Source: Nostoc sp. UHCC 0302
GTDB taxonomy: Bacteria; Cyanobacteriota; Cyanobacteriia; Cyanobacteriales; Nostocaceae
Assembly (NCBI RefSeq): GCF_038096175.1
Contig: NZ_CP151099.1
Location: 3,814,501-3,878,500, forward strand
Reading direction: 5' to 3'
Length of the DNA: 64,000 bases
The position numbers were made by a program, and so were the translations under genes. Each line of letters starts with the position of its first letter. Within the stretch, counting starts at the first letter, position 1. The notes under the pieces are model-generated. The model was not told the DNA's origin. It saw only the letters and a program-made list of their open reading frames with translations, and made no database searches. Below are positions 42,101-51,175 of this stretch, in pieces.

Positions 42101-44344
42101 ATGCGGCAAATTCAATCACAAATTGGGCGTCGATTCCAAAAAATTCAACGGCTCATCAGCCGTCCCGATCGCCGTCGTCGGACTCCCACCCTCTTACAAA
42201 TGGAAGCAGTGGAATGCGGTGCAGCGGCACTGGGGATTATTTTAGGATACTACGATCGCATTGTGCCGCTTGCAGAACTCCGTCAAGCTTGTGGTGTTTC
42301 ACGAGATGGTAGTAAAGCATCTAATATTCTCAATGCTGCTCGCAGCTACGGATTGCAGGCGAAAGGCTTTAAGGTCGATTTGGCTGGGTTACGCAAACTT
42401 GAATGTCCTTATATTGTCTTTTGGAATTTCAACCATTTTCTAATAGTTGAAGGATTTGCCAAAGACAAAGTTTATCTTAATGATCCTGCCACCGGGCCGC
42501 GTGCAGTTTCGCTTTCAGAATTTGATCAGTCCTTTACTGGGGTAGTGCTAGTTGGTGAACCGGGTGCAGACTTCCAGCCAGGAGGACATAAACCAAGCCT
42601 GACATTATCCTTATGGGATCGATTGCAGAGTTCCCTGGGAGCGCTGGTTTATTGTGTAATCGCCGGATTGCTATTAGTGATTCCCGGATTAGCCATCCCT
42701 GCATTCTCACAAGCCTTTGTTGATAATGTTTTGATTGAAGGCAGAAATGATTGGTTGCGTCCCTTAATTGTCGGGATGATCTTCACAGCCATATTGAATG
42801 GTTTTCTCACATTGCTTCAGCTGCAATTTCTGCGACGCATGAAAATTAAGCTGGCAGTGGGGATGTCTAGTCGATTCTTGTGGCATATTCTGCGGCTACC
42901 AGTTAGTTTTTACGATCAGCGATTTGCCGGAGAAATTAGCAGCCGTGTCCGCCTCAACGATAGCTTGGCAAATCTGCTTTCAGGACGATTAGCGACTACA
43001 GTTATTTCAGCCTTCACCGTTGTCTTTTATGCTGTAGTGATGCTGCAATATGACGTCGTTCTGACTGCGATCGGCATTGCTTTTGTAATCGTGAATGTCA
43101 GCGTGTGGCGATGGGTTTCACGGCAGCGCATTGATGCCAATCTGCGATTAATGCAAGAACAAGGCAAAGTCAGTGGCGTAGCGATTTCTGGACTGCAAAG
43201 TATGGAAACACTCAAAGCATCCGGGCTAGAGTCGGAATTCTTTTCGCGGTGGGCAGGTTATTACGCTAAAGCAATTAATGCCCGCCAAGAAATGGATACG
43301 ACTAATCAAAACCTGGGTGTGTTGCCGTCATTTCTCACCTCAATTACATCCATGCTTTTGCTGGCAGTAGGAGGGCTACGGGTAATGGATGGCGTACTGA
43401 GTATAGGTATGCTCATTGCCTTTCAAGCCTTGATGCAAAGATTTCTAGAGCCTGTAAATAATTTGGTGAGTTTAGCAGGTGAACTCCAGGAAATGGAAGG
43501 CAATTTGGGTCGGTTGGATGATGTGTTACGCAATGCGATCGACCCTGCTGTAGAGCAAGACATTAGTATATCGCCAACTCAACTACCTGCTGCAAACGTT
43601 CGGCTTCAGGGTTATGTTGAACTCCGTAACATCACCTTTGGCTATAACCGCTCTGCGTCTCCCTTGATTGAAAATTTCAGTCTTTCACTGAAACCCGGTC
43701 AACGAGTCGCTTTAGTGGGTGGCAGTGGTTCGGGTAAGTCAACCGTTGCCAAGCTGGTGTGTGGATTGTACCAACCTTGGGCGGGAGAGATTCTATTTGA
43801 TGGTCAACCCAGAAAACACATTCCGCGATCAATTCTCACTAATTCAATTGCCTTAGTTGAGCAAGATATCTCGCTATTTGCAGGCAGTGTGCGCGACAAT
43901 CTCACGCTTTGGGATTCGACTGTGCCTTTTAGTAACCTAGTTCGCGCTTGTAAAGACGCTGCCATTCAGGATGTAGTGCTTTCAATGCCTGGAGGCTACA
44001 ACGCTGACCTTGCAGAAGGGGCATCTAATTTGAGTGGTGGGCAGCGACAGCGATTAGAAATTGCCCGCACTTTAGTGAATAATCCGGCGATTTTAGTGAT
44101 GGATGAAGCGACCAGTGCGCTCGATTCCGAGGCAGAAAAAATGATCGATCAGAGACTCCGGGAGCGTGGCTGTACTTGTGTAATTGTGGCGCATCGGTTA
44201 AGCACAATTCGCGATTGTGACGAAATTATTGTTTTCGATCGCGGCAAAGTGGTGCAACGGGGTAGCCATGAAGAATTACAGCAGGTTGAAGGCAAGTATT
44301 TGCAATTGATTCGCAGTGAAGGCGAAGCACTCCAAGAGGAGTGA
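42101..44344 (+). CDS. NHLM-type bacteriocin exporter with C39 peptidase, membrane and ATPase domains
   Basis: 747 residues from the ATG at 42101; a frame from 42080 would overlap the adaptor gene and is less likely. The C39 peptidase domain (about 30-150) has the catalytic Cys39 in MEAVECGAAALG, His112 in NFNHFLIV and Asp128 in YLNDPATG. A six-helix ABC membrane domain follows (about 170-450), then the ATPase with GGSGSGKST, LSGGQRQR and LVMDEATSALD. It cleaves double-glycine leaders and exports the cores, so the eight precursor genes upstream are its expected substrates. Everything needed for activity is present. Confidence 0.94.
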   Translation: MRQIQSQIGRRFQKIQRLISRPDRRRRTPTLLQMEAVECGAAALGIILGYYDRIVPLAELRQACGVSRDGSKASNILNAARSYGLQAKGFKVDLAGLRKLECPYIVFWNFNHFLIVEGFAKDKVYLNDPATGPRAVSLSEFDQSFTGVVLVGEPGADFQPGGHKPSLTLSLWDRLQSSLGALVYCVIAGLLLVIPGLAIPAFSQAFVDNVLIEGRNDWLRPLIVGMIFTAILNGFLTLLQLQFLRRMKIKLAVGMSSRFLWHILRLPVSFYDQRFAGEISSRVRLNDSLANLLSGRLATTVISAFTVVFYAVVMLQYDVVLTAIGIAFVIVNVSVWRWVSRQRIDANLRLMQEQGKVSGVAISGLQSMETLKASGLESEFFSRWAGYYAKAINARQEMDTTNQNLGVLPSFLTSITSMLLLAVGGLRVMDGVLSIGMLIAFQALMQRFLEPVNNLVSLAGELQEMEGNLGRLDDVLRNAIDPAVEQDISISPTQLPAANVRLQGYVELRNITFGYNRSASPLIENFSLSLKPGQRVALVGGSGSGKSTVAKLVCGLYQPWAGEILFDGQPRKHIPRSILTNSIALVEQDISLFAGSVRDNLTLWDSTVPFSNLVRACKDAAIQDVVLSMPGGYNADLAEGASNLSGGQRQRLEIARTLVNNPAILVMDEATSALDSEAEKMIDQRLRERGCTCVIVAHRLSTIRDCDEIIVFDRGKVVQRGSHEELQQVEGKYLQLIRSEGEALQEE

Positions 44345-44379
44345 GTCACATCACAATAAAGTTCAGTTAAGCATTTCTT

Positions 44380-44502
44380 TCTTGGCGTTCTTGGCGTTCT
44401 TGGCGGTTCGTTATTTTATACTATCGGGACTTACGCAAAAATTTTTAAAATACATGATTTATCGAACCGCCAAGCCGCCAAGAGCGCCAAGGTTTTGGAT
44501 TA
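44380..44502. repeat. Inverted repeat element with TTGGCG units
   Basis: TTCTTGGCGTTCTTGGCG and GGCGGTTCG on the left face CGAACCGCC and AAGCCGCCAAGAGCGCCAAG on the right, about 50 bp apart. This is a common Nostoc palindromic repeat. It lies between the two exporter genes and could form a hairpin in the mRNA. Confidence 0.85.
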
Positions 44503-44520
44503 ATTTTATGGAGTAAGAAT

Positions 44521-47448
44521 ATGTTAGATCAAATTCGCAGCGCTACCCTGCCGGGAGAGTACTATCACTTCAAAGGTAATGAGCCAATTATTCTCAATGA
44601 CCCGAAGACGATTTGGATCGTCAAATCGGGTTCATTGGCGGTGTTTGCGATTCCGGTGAAGGAGGGAATTGCTGAGGGAAGTCGCCGCTATTTATTTACT
44701 ACCCGAACTAGACAGGCAATGTTTGGCATCATTAGTGATTCTCAGCCGATACCGTATCAACTACTGGCGGTGTCGATTGAAGAAACGGAACTTATGAAAG
44801 TTTCAAGGAAAGATTTTCGGGAATTTATTGCTCATAGCAATGGCGAAGCTGTAACTTTAATAGAGGGGTGGATTGAGCAACTAGGATTGGCGCTGTCTTC
44901 TATTACTCCACCTGGACTGCCGTTTCAAGAAGAAGGAGTTCGCTACTTCTCACTCAGCAATGGTCAGATTTTCCAACCACAGCGAGAACTTGTATCCTGG
45001 GTACAAATTCAGCGTGGTTATGCGGTTTGGATGGGGTTTGAGCAATTGTTAGTCATGCCTCAATCAGGATTGTTACCGTTGAGCGCAGATATGTGGTTTC
45101 AAGCTGAAGATACAACCGAGCTAGAAATCTTAACTACGTCTGAAATTGAGGATGCTAATACTCTGTTCAGGGGGATTTTCCAAATTCAAGTCTACTTTCT
45201 TCAGAGCCTTTTTCTTCTGGAACAGCAGGAAAAAGCGGTAGAATTAAACCGATTTCAAGAACGGCAACACCTCAATGATCATGTAATGAAGGAGACGCTG
45301 GGCGAGTTAGCCTCGTTGCTGCAATCTCCGCAAATTGCCGCTTCTGCTCAAATTGAAGCTAATGATTTTGACCAAGCCTTACTGATCGCTGCTGGTGCAG
45401 TCGGGCGAACTTTAGGTGTGACGATTCGACCACCGGCAAAGTCTGAAGACCTCAAACGAGTTCAAGATCCGCTACAAGCGATCGCTCGTGCTTCGCGTTT
45501 ACGAACCCGAACGATCGCTTTACAAGGTCAATGGTGGAAGAAAGATTGCGGTGCAATGCTGGCTTACACGCTAGAAGATAACAATCCTGTGGCGCTGTTA
45601 CCTGTATCTGATACCCGCTATGAAATTTTTGATCCAATTAAGCGATCGCGCACTCCGGTTAATGCTAAAAGTGCAATTAAACTGGCGCTAACGGGATATA
45701 CCTTCTATCGCCCATTACCTGATAAAGTCCTCACCACCATCGATTTACTGAAATTTGCTCTCCAAGGACACTACAAGGAATTGTTGATTGTCTTGGCTGC
45801 GGGTATGGCGACAAGTTTATTAGGAATGATCGTCCCCCAAGCTATGGCCATCTTAATTGACAGTGCCATTCCTGATGCCAATCGCGGTTTATTAGTGCAA
45901 ATTGCCTTAGCGCTGCTAGCAACTGCATTTGGTAGTACCTTGTTTCAACTTGCCCAAGGCTTTGCAATCATGCGCGTGGAAACTTTTGCCGATGCTTCCA
46001 CCCAAGCAGCAGTCTGGGATCGGTTGTTGAATCTAAAAGCATCATTCTTCCGCCAGTACTCAACTGGAGACTTGAATTCACGGGTGAGCGCCATTAGCCA
46101 AATCCGCCAAAAACTTAGTAGCACGGTTCTCAGAAGTATTTTCACCAGTTTGTTCGCGTTTCTGAACTTAGGACTGCTTTTTTACTACAATGGTTCGCTA
46201 GCGTTAATTGCCACTCTTGTTGCTTTTGTCAACATTACTATTACCCTGGTTTCAGGAATTTACACTCTGCGGAAGGTTCGTCCTTTACTAGAGTTACAAG
46301 GACAACTCTCAGGGGTGATGGTGCAGTTAATCAACGGCGTCAGCAAACTGCGAGTTGCAGGAGCAGAAGCCCGCGCCTTTGCTTTTTGGGGAAAACAGTA
46401 CAGTCAGCAAATCAAATGGATGCTGAGTACTCAAGGCATTGAAGATGCTCTGGCTGTGATTAATAAAATCTTGCCTGTATTAACTACAGCAATACTTTTC
46501 TGGTTTGCCAGTAGTTTACTTCAGCAAGCTAATTCTCAAGAAAGTGGTTTATCTACAGGTGTATTTTTAGCATTTAATGCGGCATTTGGCACATTTATCG
46601 GTGGAGCTACCAGTCTCAGCGGCACGATTATAGATGTCTTACAAGTGGTTCCTTTGTGGGAACGAGCGCAGCCGATTCTCGAATCCAAACCGGAAGTAGA
46701 CTCAGAAAAAACCGATCCAGGTCGGCTTTCTGGACGATTGGTTGTGGATCATGTGATTTTCCGGTATCGAGATGACGGGCCTTTGACATTGGATGATGTT
46801 AGCATCCATGCTGAACCTGGCGAGTTTATCGCTTTTGTCGGAGCTTCGGGGAGTGGAAAATCAACGCTGTTCCGATTATTACTGGGGTTTGATGTCCCGG
46901 AATCTGGCACGATTTATTACGACGGACAAGATTTAGCGGGGCTGGATATTCATGCAGTGCGTCGGCAACTAGGAGTTGTGATGCAAAATAGCCGATTGAC
47001 ATCTGCATCCATCTTTGAAAATATCGCCAGTGGAGCGATGATCTCAATGGATGAAGCGTGGGAAGCCTCGCGGATGGCTGGCTTTGCTGAAGATGTCGAA
47101 TCGATGCCAATGGGAATGCACACGGTAATTAGTGAAGGAGGAACTAATATTTCTGGAGGGCAACGGCAGCGATTATTGATTGCGCGATCGCTAGTATTAA
47201 AACCCAAAATCTTGTTATTTGATGAAGCCACCAGTGCCTTAGATAACCGCACCCAAGCGATCGTCAGTCAAAGTTTAGAGCGTTTGAAGGTAACACGGAT
47301 TGCGATCGCTCACCGTCTGAGTACCATTCGTAACGCCAATCGCATCTATGTATTCGAGAATGGTCGCGTGGTGCAAGAAGGTAGTTTTAATCAACTCGCC
47401 AATCAACCAGGACTGTTTGCCCAACTGATGGCGCGACAGAAACTTTAA
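44521..47448 (+). CDS. NHLM-type ABC exporter, second permease/ATPase subunit
   Basis: 975 residues. The first 330 are a soluble region whose start (about 10-120) resembles a cyclic-nucleotide-binding beta roll (KTIWIVKSGSLAVFAIPV, ISVEETELMKVSRKDF), followed by a domain with WWKKDCGAMLAYT as in related NHLM proteins. An ABC membrane domain is about 410-690 and the ATPase about 730-975, with GASGSGKST, ISGGQRQR and LLFDEATSALD. It lacks a C39 peptidase and probably forms a heterodimeric exporter with the previous protein, as in NHLM clusters generally. The shared cNMP-like fold with the protein at 38770 is notable. Confidence 0.92.
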   Translation: MLDQIRSATLPGEYYHFKGNEPIILNDPKTIWIVKSGSLAVFAIPVKEGIAEGSRRYLFTTRTRQAMFGIISDSQPIPYQLLAVSIEETELMKVSRKDFREFIAHSNGEAVTLIEGWIEQLGLALSSITPPGLPFQEEGVRYFSLSNGQIFQPQRELVSWVQIQRGYAVWMGFEQLLVMPQSGLLPLSADMWFQAEDTTELEILTTSEIEDANTLFRGIFQIQVYFLQSLFLLEQQEKAVELNRFQERQHLNDHVMKETLGELASLLQSPQIAASAQIEANDFDQALLIAAGAVGRTLGVTIRPPAKSEDLKRVQDPLQAIARASRLRTRTIALQGQWWKKDCGAMLAYTLEDNNPVALLPVSDTRYEIFDPIKRSRTPVNAKSAIKLALTGYTFYRPLPDKVLTTIDLLKFALQGHYKELLIVLAAGMATSLLGMIVPQAMAILIDSAIPDANRGLLVQIALALLATAFGSTLFQLAQGFAIMRVETFADASTQAAVWDRLLNLKASFFRQYSTGDLNSRVSAISQIRQKLSSTVLRSIFTSLFAFLNLGLLFYYNGSLALIATLVAFVNITITLVSGIYTLRKVRPLLELQGQLSGVMVQLINGVSKLRVAGAEARAFAFWGKQYSQQIKWMLSTQGIEDALAVINKILPVLTTAILFWFASSLLQQANSQESGLSTGVFLAFNAAFGTFIGGATSLSGTIIDVLQVVPLWERAQPILESKPEVDSEKTDPGRLSGRLVVDHVIFRYRDDGPLTLDDVSIHAEPGEFIAFVGASGSGKSTLFRLLLGFDVPESGTIYYDGQDLAGLDIHAVRRQLGVVMQNSRLTSASIFENIASGAMISMDEAWEASRMAGFAEDVESMPMGMHTVISEGGTNISGGQRQRLLIARSLVLKPKILLFDEATSALDNRTQAIVSQSLERLKVTRIAIAHRLSTIRNANRIYVFENGRVVQEGSFNQLANQPGLFAQLMARQKL

Positions 47449-47465
47449 ACGAGAGCAAGTAAGGC

Positions 47466-47592
47466 TATAGCAGTCCTAAATCATTTGTGAAAATTTGAGG
47501 TTGTTGCGACCCCCCTGTAGTCCCCCCTTACCAAGGGGGGACGGCGTTAGCCGGGGGGTGAATTTTTTTACAACTCATTTAGGATTGCTATA
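47466..47592. repeat. MITE-like dispersed repeat, family B copy 2
   Basis: 127 bp, ends TATAGCAGTCCTAAATC and ...TTTAGGATTGCTATA, with inner GACCCCCCTGTAGTCCCCCC, CTTACCAAGGGGGGAC and GGCGTTAGCCGGGGGG. It is the reverse complement of the element at 22599-22771, minus an internal block. It stands 18 bp after the exporter gene stop and its GC-rich palindrome could act as a terminator. Confidence 0.87.
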
Positions 47593-47606
47593 TATTCGTT
47601 TTAGTT

Positions 47607-47744
47607 ACAGCAGTTTGCAAGTAAATGAAGTACAGGATCTGAGTTAAAAAGCTAGATATCAAGACGGATTTACTTCTGACTCACCTCGGCTGCGCTCGGC
47701 GACCATCGAGCGCAGCCGAGGTGCGACCACTTGAATTCTGCTGT
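47607..47744. repeat. Dispersed repeat, family C copy 3
   Basis: Begins ACAGCAGTTTGCAAGTAAATG and ends GAATTCTGCTGT, with GGATTTACTTCTGACTCACC and a CTCGGCTGCGCTCGG / GAGCGCAGCCGAG palindrome in place of the core of copy 2. The conserved ends with exchanged cores suggest modular evolution of these elements. The rest of 47449-47896 holds no gene. Confidence 0.82.
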
Positions 47745-47896
47745 ATTATGACAAAAGTCATAGGCAATGCTAGTTTTAGAACATCGAAAGTTATAGATAA
47801 ATTCCCTATTTCGTTGAGATCAATCTCTGATATTCTTCAGAAGTTTATCCTATTTTAAAACTCTACAATGAGATTATTATAATTGAGGATAAATAG

Positions 47897-48172
47897 ATGA
47901 ATAGTCTTATTAAATTTAATAAAATTGACCTTTTTTCTCCTATTAAACAATGGCTTGAATCATTAGAAATTAGTCAACCAAAAATTGCAAGATTATTATG
48001 CAGAATCATTCCTGCCAGTTGTCCCTTTGAGCGCGAAATTAAGCTTCTTAATCACACAATTGCTTACATTCCGCCACTCTGTAAACTGAATCCTTTTTAT
48101 GACCAAATTGTTGAAATTCGTTTTAAATGTCTCTCTTACTTAGCTAACGAATGTGGTGAGTCAGCGCTGTAG
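47897..48172 (+). CDS. Mo-dependent nitrogenase C-terminal-family protein
   Basis: 91 residues matching the small cyanobacterial family named after the Mo-nitrogenase C-terminus: IPASCPFEREIKLLNHTIAYIPPLCKLNPF and IRFKCLSYLANECGES. The conserved cysteines in SCPFER, PPLCKLNP and ECGES are kept. It is not a catalytic nitrogenase subunit; the role of the stand-alone proteins is unknown. The last residues (CGESAL) look cut short by repeat sequence that begins at the stop codon, where family members usually run a few residues further. No nif genes are nearby. The 48173-48453 stretch after it is repeat-derived. Confidence 0.78.
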   Translation: MNSLIKFNKIDLFSPIKQWLESLEISQPKIARLLCRIIPASCPFEREIKLLNHTIAYIPPLCKLNPFYDQIVEIRFKCLSYLANECGESAL

Positions 48173-49125
48173 GAAGGTTTCCAACGCCAGTCGCTCATAG
48201 AGAACCACTCCGCCCTTGCGCTCTGCCGACTCGTACCCCTCCGGGGAAGCAAGCTACGCCTTGGTCTTGTAGAGAAGGCGCTAGCCTCTCCCTTTGGAAA
48301 AATACCAGTAATCAGTGGCTTGCACAAAAACCTGACTTTATAGTCTTTGTTTTGAGATAAGCTCTAAGTAGCGATTCAGACACGATGGATAGAATATCTG
48401 ATGAGGTTATGAAAAATGAAACCTATTTTAGATGCTCAGATGTCCGAGTCTATATGTCAAGGTTCGTAGTATTTAGCGCCTACATTGTGATTACTGCTGC
48501 GGCTTTCTCGCAATCTGGTTGTGTGCGCGAGAAAACGAAAAAGATTGTTGGATTTTCGCAGACGGAGAACATCGGCCCGTGGCGCATAGCCGAAACAAAC
48601 AGCATTAAGGAAGAGGCTGCCAAGCGTAAAAAGACTTACGATTTCCTGATGACGGATGCCCAGGGACAAACATCGAAGCAATTTGCCGACATTGAGGATT
48701 TAATCGCCCGACAAGTCGACTCCATATTTCTCGCGCCACGCGAATATGAAGGGCTTACGCCCGCCCTGGAAGCGGCGAGAGCGGCAAAAATACCAGTGTT
48801 TCTCATCGACCGTGAAGCAGCGGGAAAACCGGGCGAAGATTTCGTCAGCTTTCTTGGGTCAGATTTCATCGCCCAAGGTCATCGCGTTGGAAAATGGCTG
48901 GCTCAGGTGACTGATGGCAAGGCGTCTATCGTGGAACTCACCGGAACAGCTGGGTCATCGGTAGCAATTGATCGGGCAAAGGGGTTTCGCGGCGCCATTG
49001 CTAGTTATCCCAACATGAAGATTATTGCCACGCAGACGGCAGATTTTTCGCGGGCTGCGGCTGTACGTGTAATGGAGAACATCATCCAGGCCCATCAGTG
49101 AGAGGTTAGAGTGATTGCACTTTTG

Positions 49126-50433
49126 TCAAGAGGGTGCGGGAAAAGGCGATAAATCCAGCTTGGAGACTGGTTTTCGCAGGGCTTTAACTACTCCTAAATC
49201 TTGATTTTCTTTGGCAGCGAAGTACTTAATTGGGTCATCCGCCTTACCTTTATCATAGGCGACACTAAAATGATATAAACCACGAAAAATCATCTCTAAA
49301 GAAATGCGGTCAAATGGCAAAGATAATTCGTCTGCAACCGCATCTCCCAAGTCAACCAATACTGCATAAAAGAGCCAAGTTGCCCACACTTGTAACTTCA
49401 CACCATTAATAGAACCAGTCCATAAATATGACAGTCCCAATAAACGCTTGACCACGTAAAAAGCTTCTTCAACTCTCCATCTTCGGCGATATAAATCTGC
49501 GACAACGTAAGGAGGTAAGATTTGTGGGTCGAGGACAGAAGTAATATAAGAATAGCTAGTTTTACCAACCTTAATTTCTATTAAACGTAAAGTAAGCACT
49601 GGTGCACCACGACGAACAGTTCCAAGTTGAATCAATCGGTCTTTAACTGAATGGTCATAGCTGAAAATTTTTAAGTACTTAATAGATGCTTTGGCTTTTA
49701 AACGAGTAATAAAATGAACTTCTTGGTTAATGAGTTGTTGTAAAAAGTGGAAATGATAAAAACCTCTATCAAGTAAGATCAGAGTTTTAGCAGGTAGTAG
49801 TTTCAGCAATGGAGCTTCAAAGTTAGTTTCTGATGCAGCAGGATTAGTGTGAAACCAAACTTCAATAGGTAAGCGATTGACTAAATCAATAACTGTACAA
49901 ATCTTTCCTGCTAATTGACCTGTTTTCAAGTCTTCTAGGCTTTTTAGCTTTCGGAATAAGGCTTCTAATGTAGACCCGTCAGCTATCCAAATTCGTTCAA
50001 AATTAAGAAGTGCAAATTTAACACTATCAGGAAGTGGTCGCTTCAGCCGTCGTTGCCAATTAAGTTGTAACTGAGGTAGTAAATCTTTAAATACTCGCTC
50101 AAATAATTCAGATGGGAATACTAAAAATCTTTCAGAAAGAGATTGTTGAGCAATTATTCTAGAACGACACCACAATAAATCTTCTCTTGCTAAAAGCCTT
50201 GTTAATTCTTGAACTCCAGGAACTTGTCGCCACAATAAAGTTAATACTGCTGCTACCATGAAGGATAGGTTGATAATTCTATCTCGTAAACCTAACTGCT
50301 TATAGTATTTTTGTTGAGCAAAGATAGCTGGAGTTAGTAACTCTTCTAAATGCGACGCAATCGCTTCATTATCTATGGTAGGAGTATTATGCTTTTGCGC
50401 GTGGTCGGAGTTTCGTTTTGCAGCTTTGGGCAT
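49126..50433 (-). CDS. IS4-family transposase
   Basis: 435 residues from the ATG at 50433 (MPKAAKRNSDHAQ); a frame to 50499 is open but runs into the promoter side of the element. The DDE residues can be placed in WIADGSTLEALF, TLILLDRGFYHFHFL and the C-terminal YRRRWRVEEAFYVVKRLLGL, with the Y-x-x-R-W-x-x-E pattern that marks the IS4 group. Uninterrupted and probably functional. It lies on the strand opposite to the sugar operon that it disrupts. Confidence 0.92.
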   Translation of the reverse strand: MPKAAKRNSDHAQKHNTPTIDNEAIASHLEELLTPAIFAQQKYYKQLGLRDRIINLSFMVAAVLTLLWRQVPGVQELTRLLAREDLLWCRSRIIAQQSLSERFLVFPSELFERVFKDLLPQLQLNWQRRLKRPLPDSVKFALLNFERIWIADGSTLEALFRKLKSLEDLKTGQLAGKICTVIDLVNRLPIEVWFHTNPAASETNFEAPLLKLLPAKTLILLDRGFYHFHFLQQLINQEVHFITRLKAKASIKYLKIFSYDHSVKDRLIQLGTVRRGAPVLTLRLIEIKVGKTSYSYITSVLDPQILPPYVVADLYRRRWRVEEAFYVVKRLLGLSYLWTGSINGVKLQVWATWLFYAVLVDLGDAVADELSLPFDRISLEMIFRGLYHFSVAYDKGKADDPIKYFAAKENQDLGVVKALRKPVSKLDLSPFPAPS

Positions 50434-50588
50434 AGTAGTCAACAAGCACTTTTCATTACCGCATTTGATTACTGAATTTACAATAATAATGAAACTCACT
50501 TTTGAAAAATTTATTCTCTCGTTACAATACTTTTTTGCCTCACATTTTAGCCGTTAAAAACTTATAGATAATGATAATCAAATAGAGA

Positions 50589-50619
50589 GGAAGGAGGCGA
50601 GTGTCGCTCGCCTCCTTCC
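50589..50619. other. Strong hairpin upstream of the transposase
   Basis: Perfect 13-bp stem GGAAGGAGGCGAG / CTCGCCTCCTTCC with a 5-base loop, inside the element between its right end and the transposase start. Such hairpins can block transcription or translation entering from outside and so limit transposition. Confidence 0.8.
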
Positions 50620-51040
50620 CCTCCCCCACGCACGATTATCATTTTCATTAAAGTTTTTTTGAGTATTTTAACTGATTGACAAAATTTACTTTATTCTAAC
50701 CTCTCACCGATGATCCAGGCCAAGGGTTCCGATATCACCGCAGTGTATGCTCACAACGACGAAATGGCATTAGGTGCTATCCAGGCTCTCAAATCCGCAG
50801 GTATGAAGCCTGGAAAGAATGTAATGGTCGTTTCAATCGATGGTCAGAAAGCTGCACTTGAGGCGATTATCCGCGGCGAACTTGGAGTGAGTGTCGAGTC
50901 GAATCCACGTTTTGGGCCACTTGTTTTCGCCACGATGGAGAAGTATTTTGCTGGCAAGAAGATTCCTACTAGGATAATTCTTAAAGACAGACTTTTTGAC
51001 ATCACAAACGCCAAGGATTTTGTGTATGAAGCTTACTAAG

Positions 51041-51081
51041 TATTTCCTGTCTTAAAATAAAGAAAAGATAGCCAGGAAATA
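51041..51081 (+). promoter_or_regulatory. Intercistronic hairpin after the binding-protein gene
   Basis: TATTTCCTG (51041-51049) pairs with CAGGAAATA (51073-51081), starting 2 bp after the stop codon of the substrate-binding gene. Hairpins here often stabilise the upstream mRNA so that binding protein is made in excess over the transporter. Confidence 0.6.
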
Positions 51082-51175
51082 TTTTGAGCCTCGACAATGA
51101 ACAAATAGGATGGCTATAGTGCCAGCTAAAGGATCTTTGACTATAGGCTATCAGGACAAAAACTAGGTAAGGCCG

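Larger units (their letters stand above)
49093..50712 (-). mobile_element. IS4-family insertion sequence with 9-bp target duplication
   Basis: 1,620 bp. Ends CATCAGTGAGAGGTTAGA and, inverted, CATCGGTGAGAGGTTAGA, matching further inward to TTTTGTCAA. The target duplication ATCCAGGCC is at 49084-49092 and 50713-50721. It carries one intact transposase. The nearly perfect ends, exact duplication and intact gene mark a recent insertion. Confidence 0.96.
48454..51039 (+). pseudogene. Sugar ABC transporter substrate-binding protein, cut by an IS4 element
   Basis: The 5' part (48454-49092; the frame is open from 48385) has a signal-like start (MSRFVVFSAYIVITAAAFSQSGC), then KIVGFSQTENIGPWRIAET and PVFLIDREA as in YtfQ-like periplasmic proteins. 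The 3' part (50722-51039) continues with KGSDITAVYAHNDEMALGAIQ and the family C-terminus. Joining base 49092 to 50722, which removes the element and one 9-bp duplication, restores a continuous frame: ...VMENIIQA-KGSDITAVYAH..., about 318 residues, the normal length. The gene is therefore broken only by the insertion. A truncated first part could still be made but lacks the second lobe. First gene of a four-gene sugar transport operon. Confidence 0.93.

Noticed and set aside
50602-50606. Hairpin at 50589-50619 as a terminator of the sugar operon
   Set aside because: It lies inside the IS4 element, upstream of its transposase, and has no T run on the plus strand.
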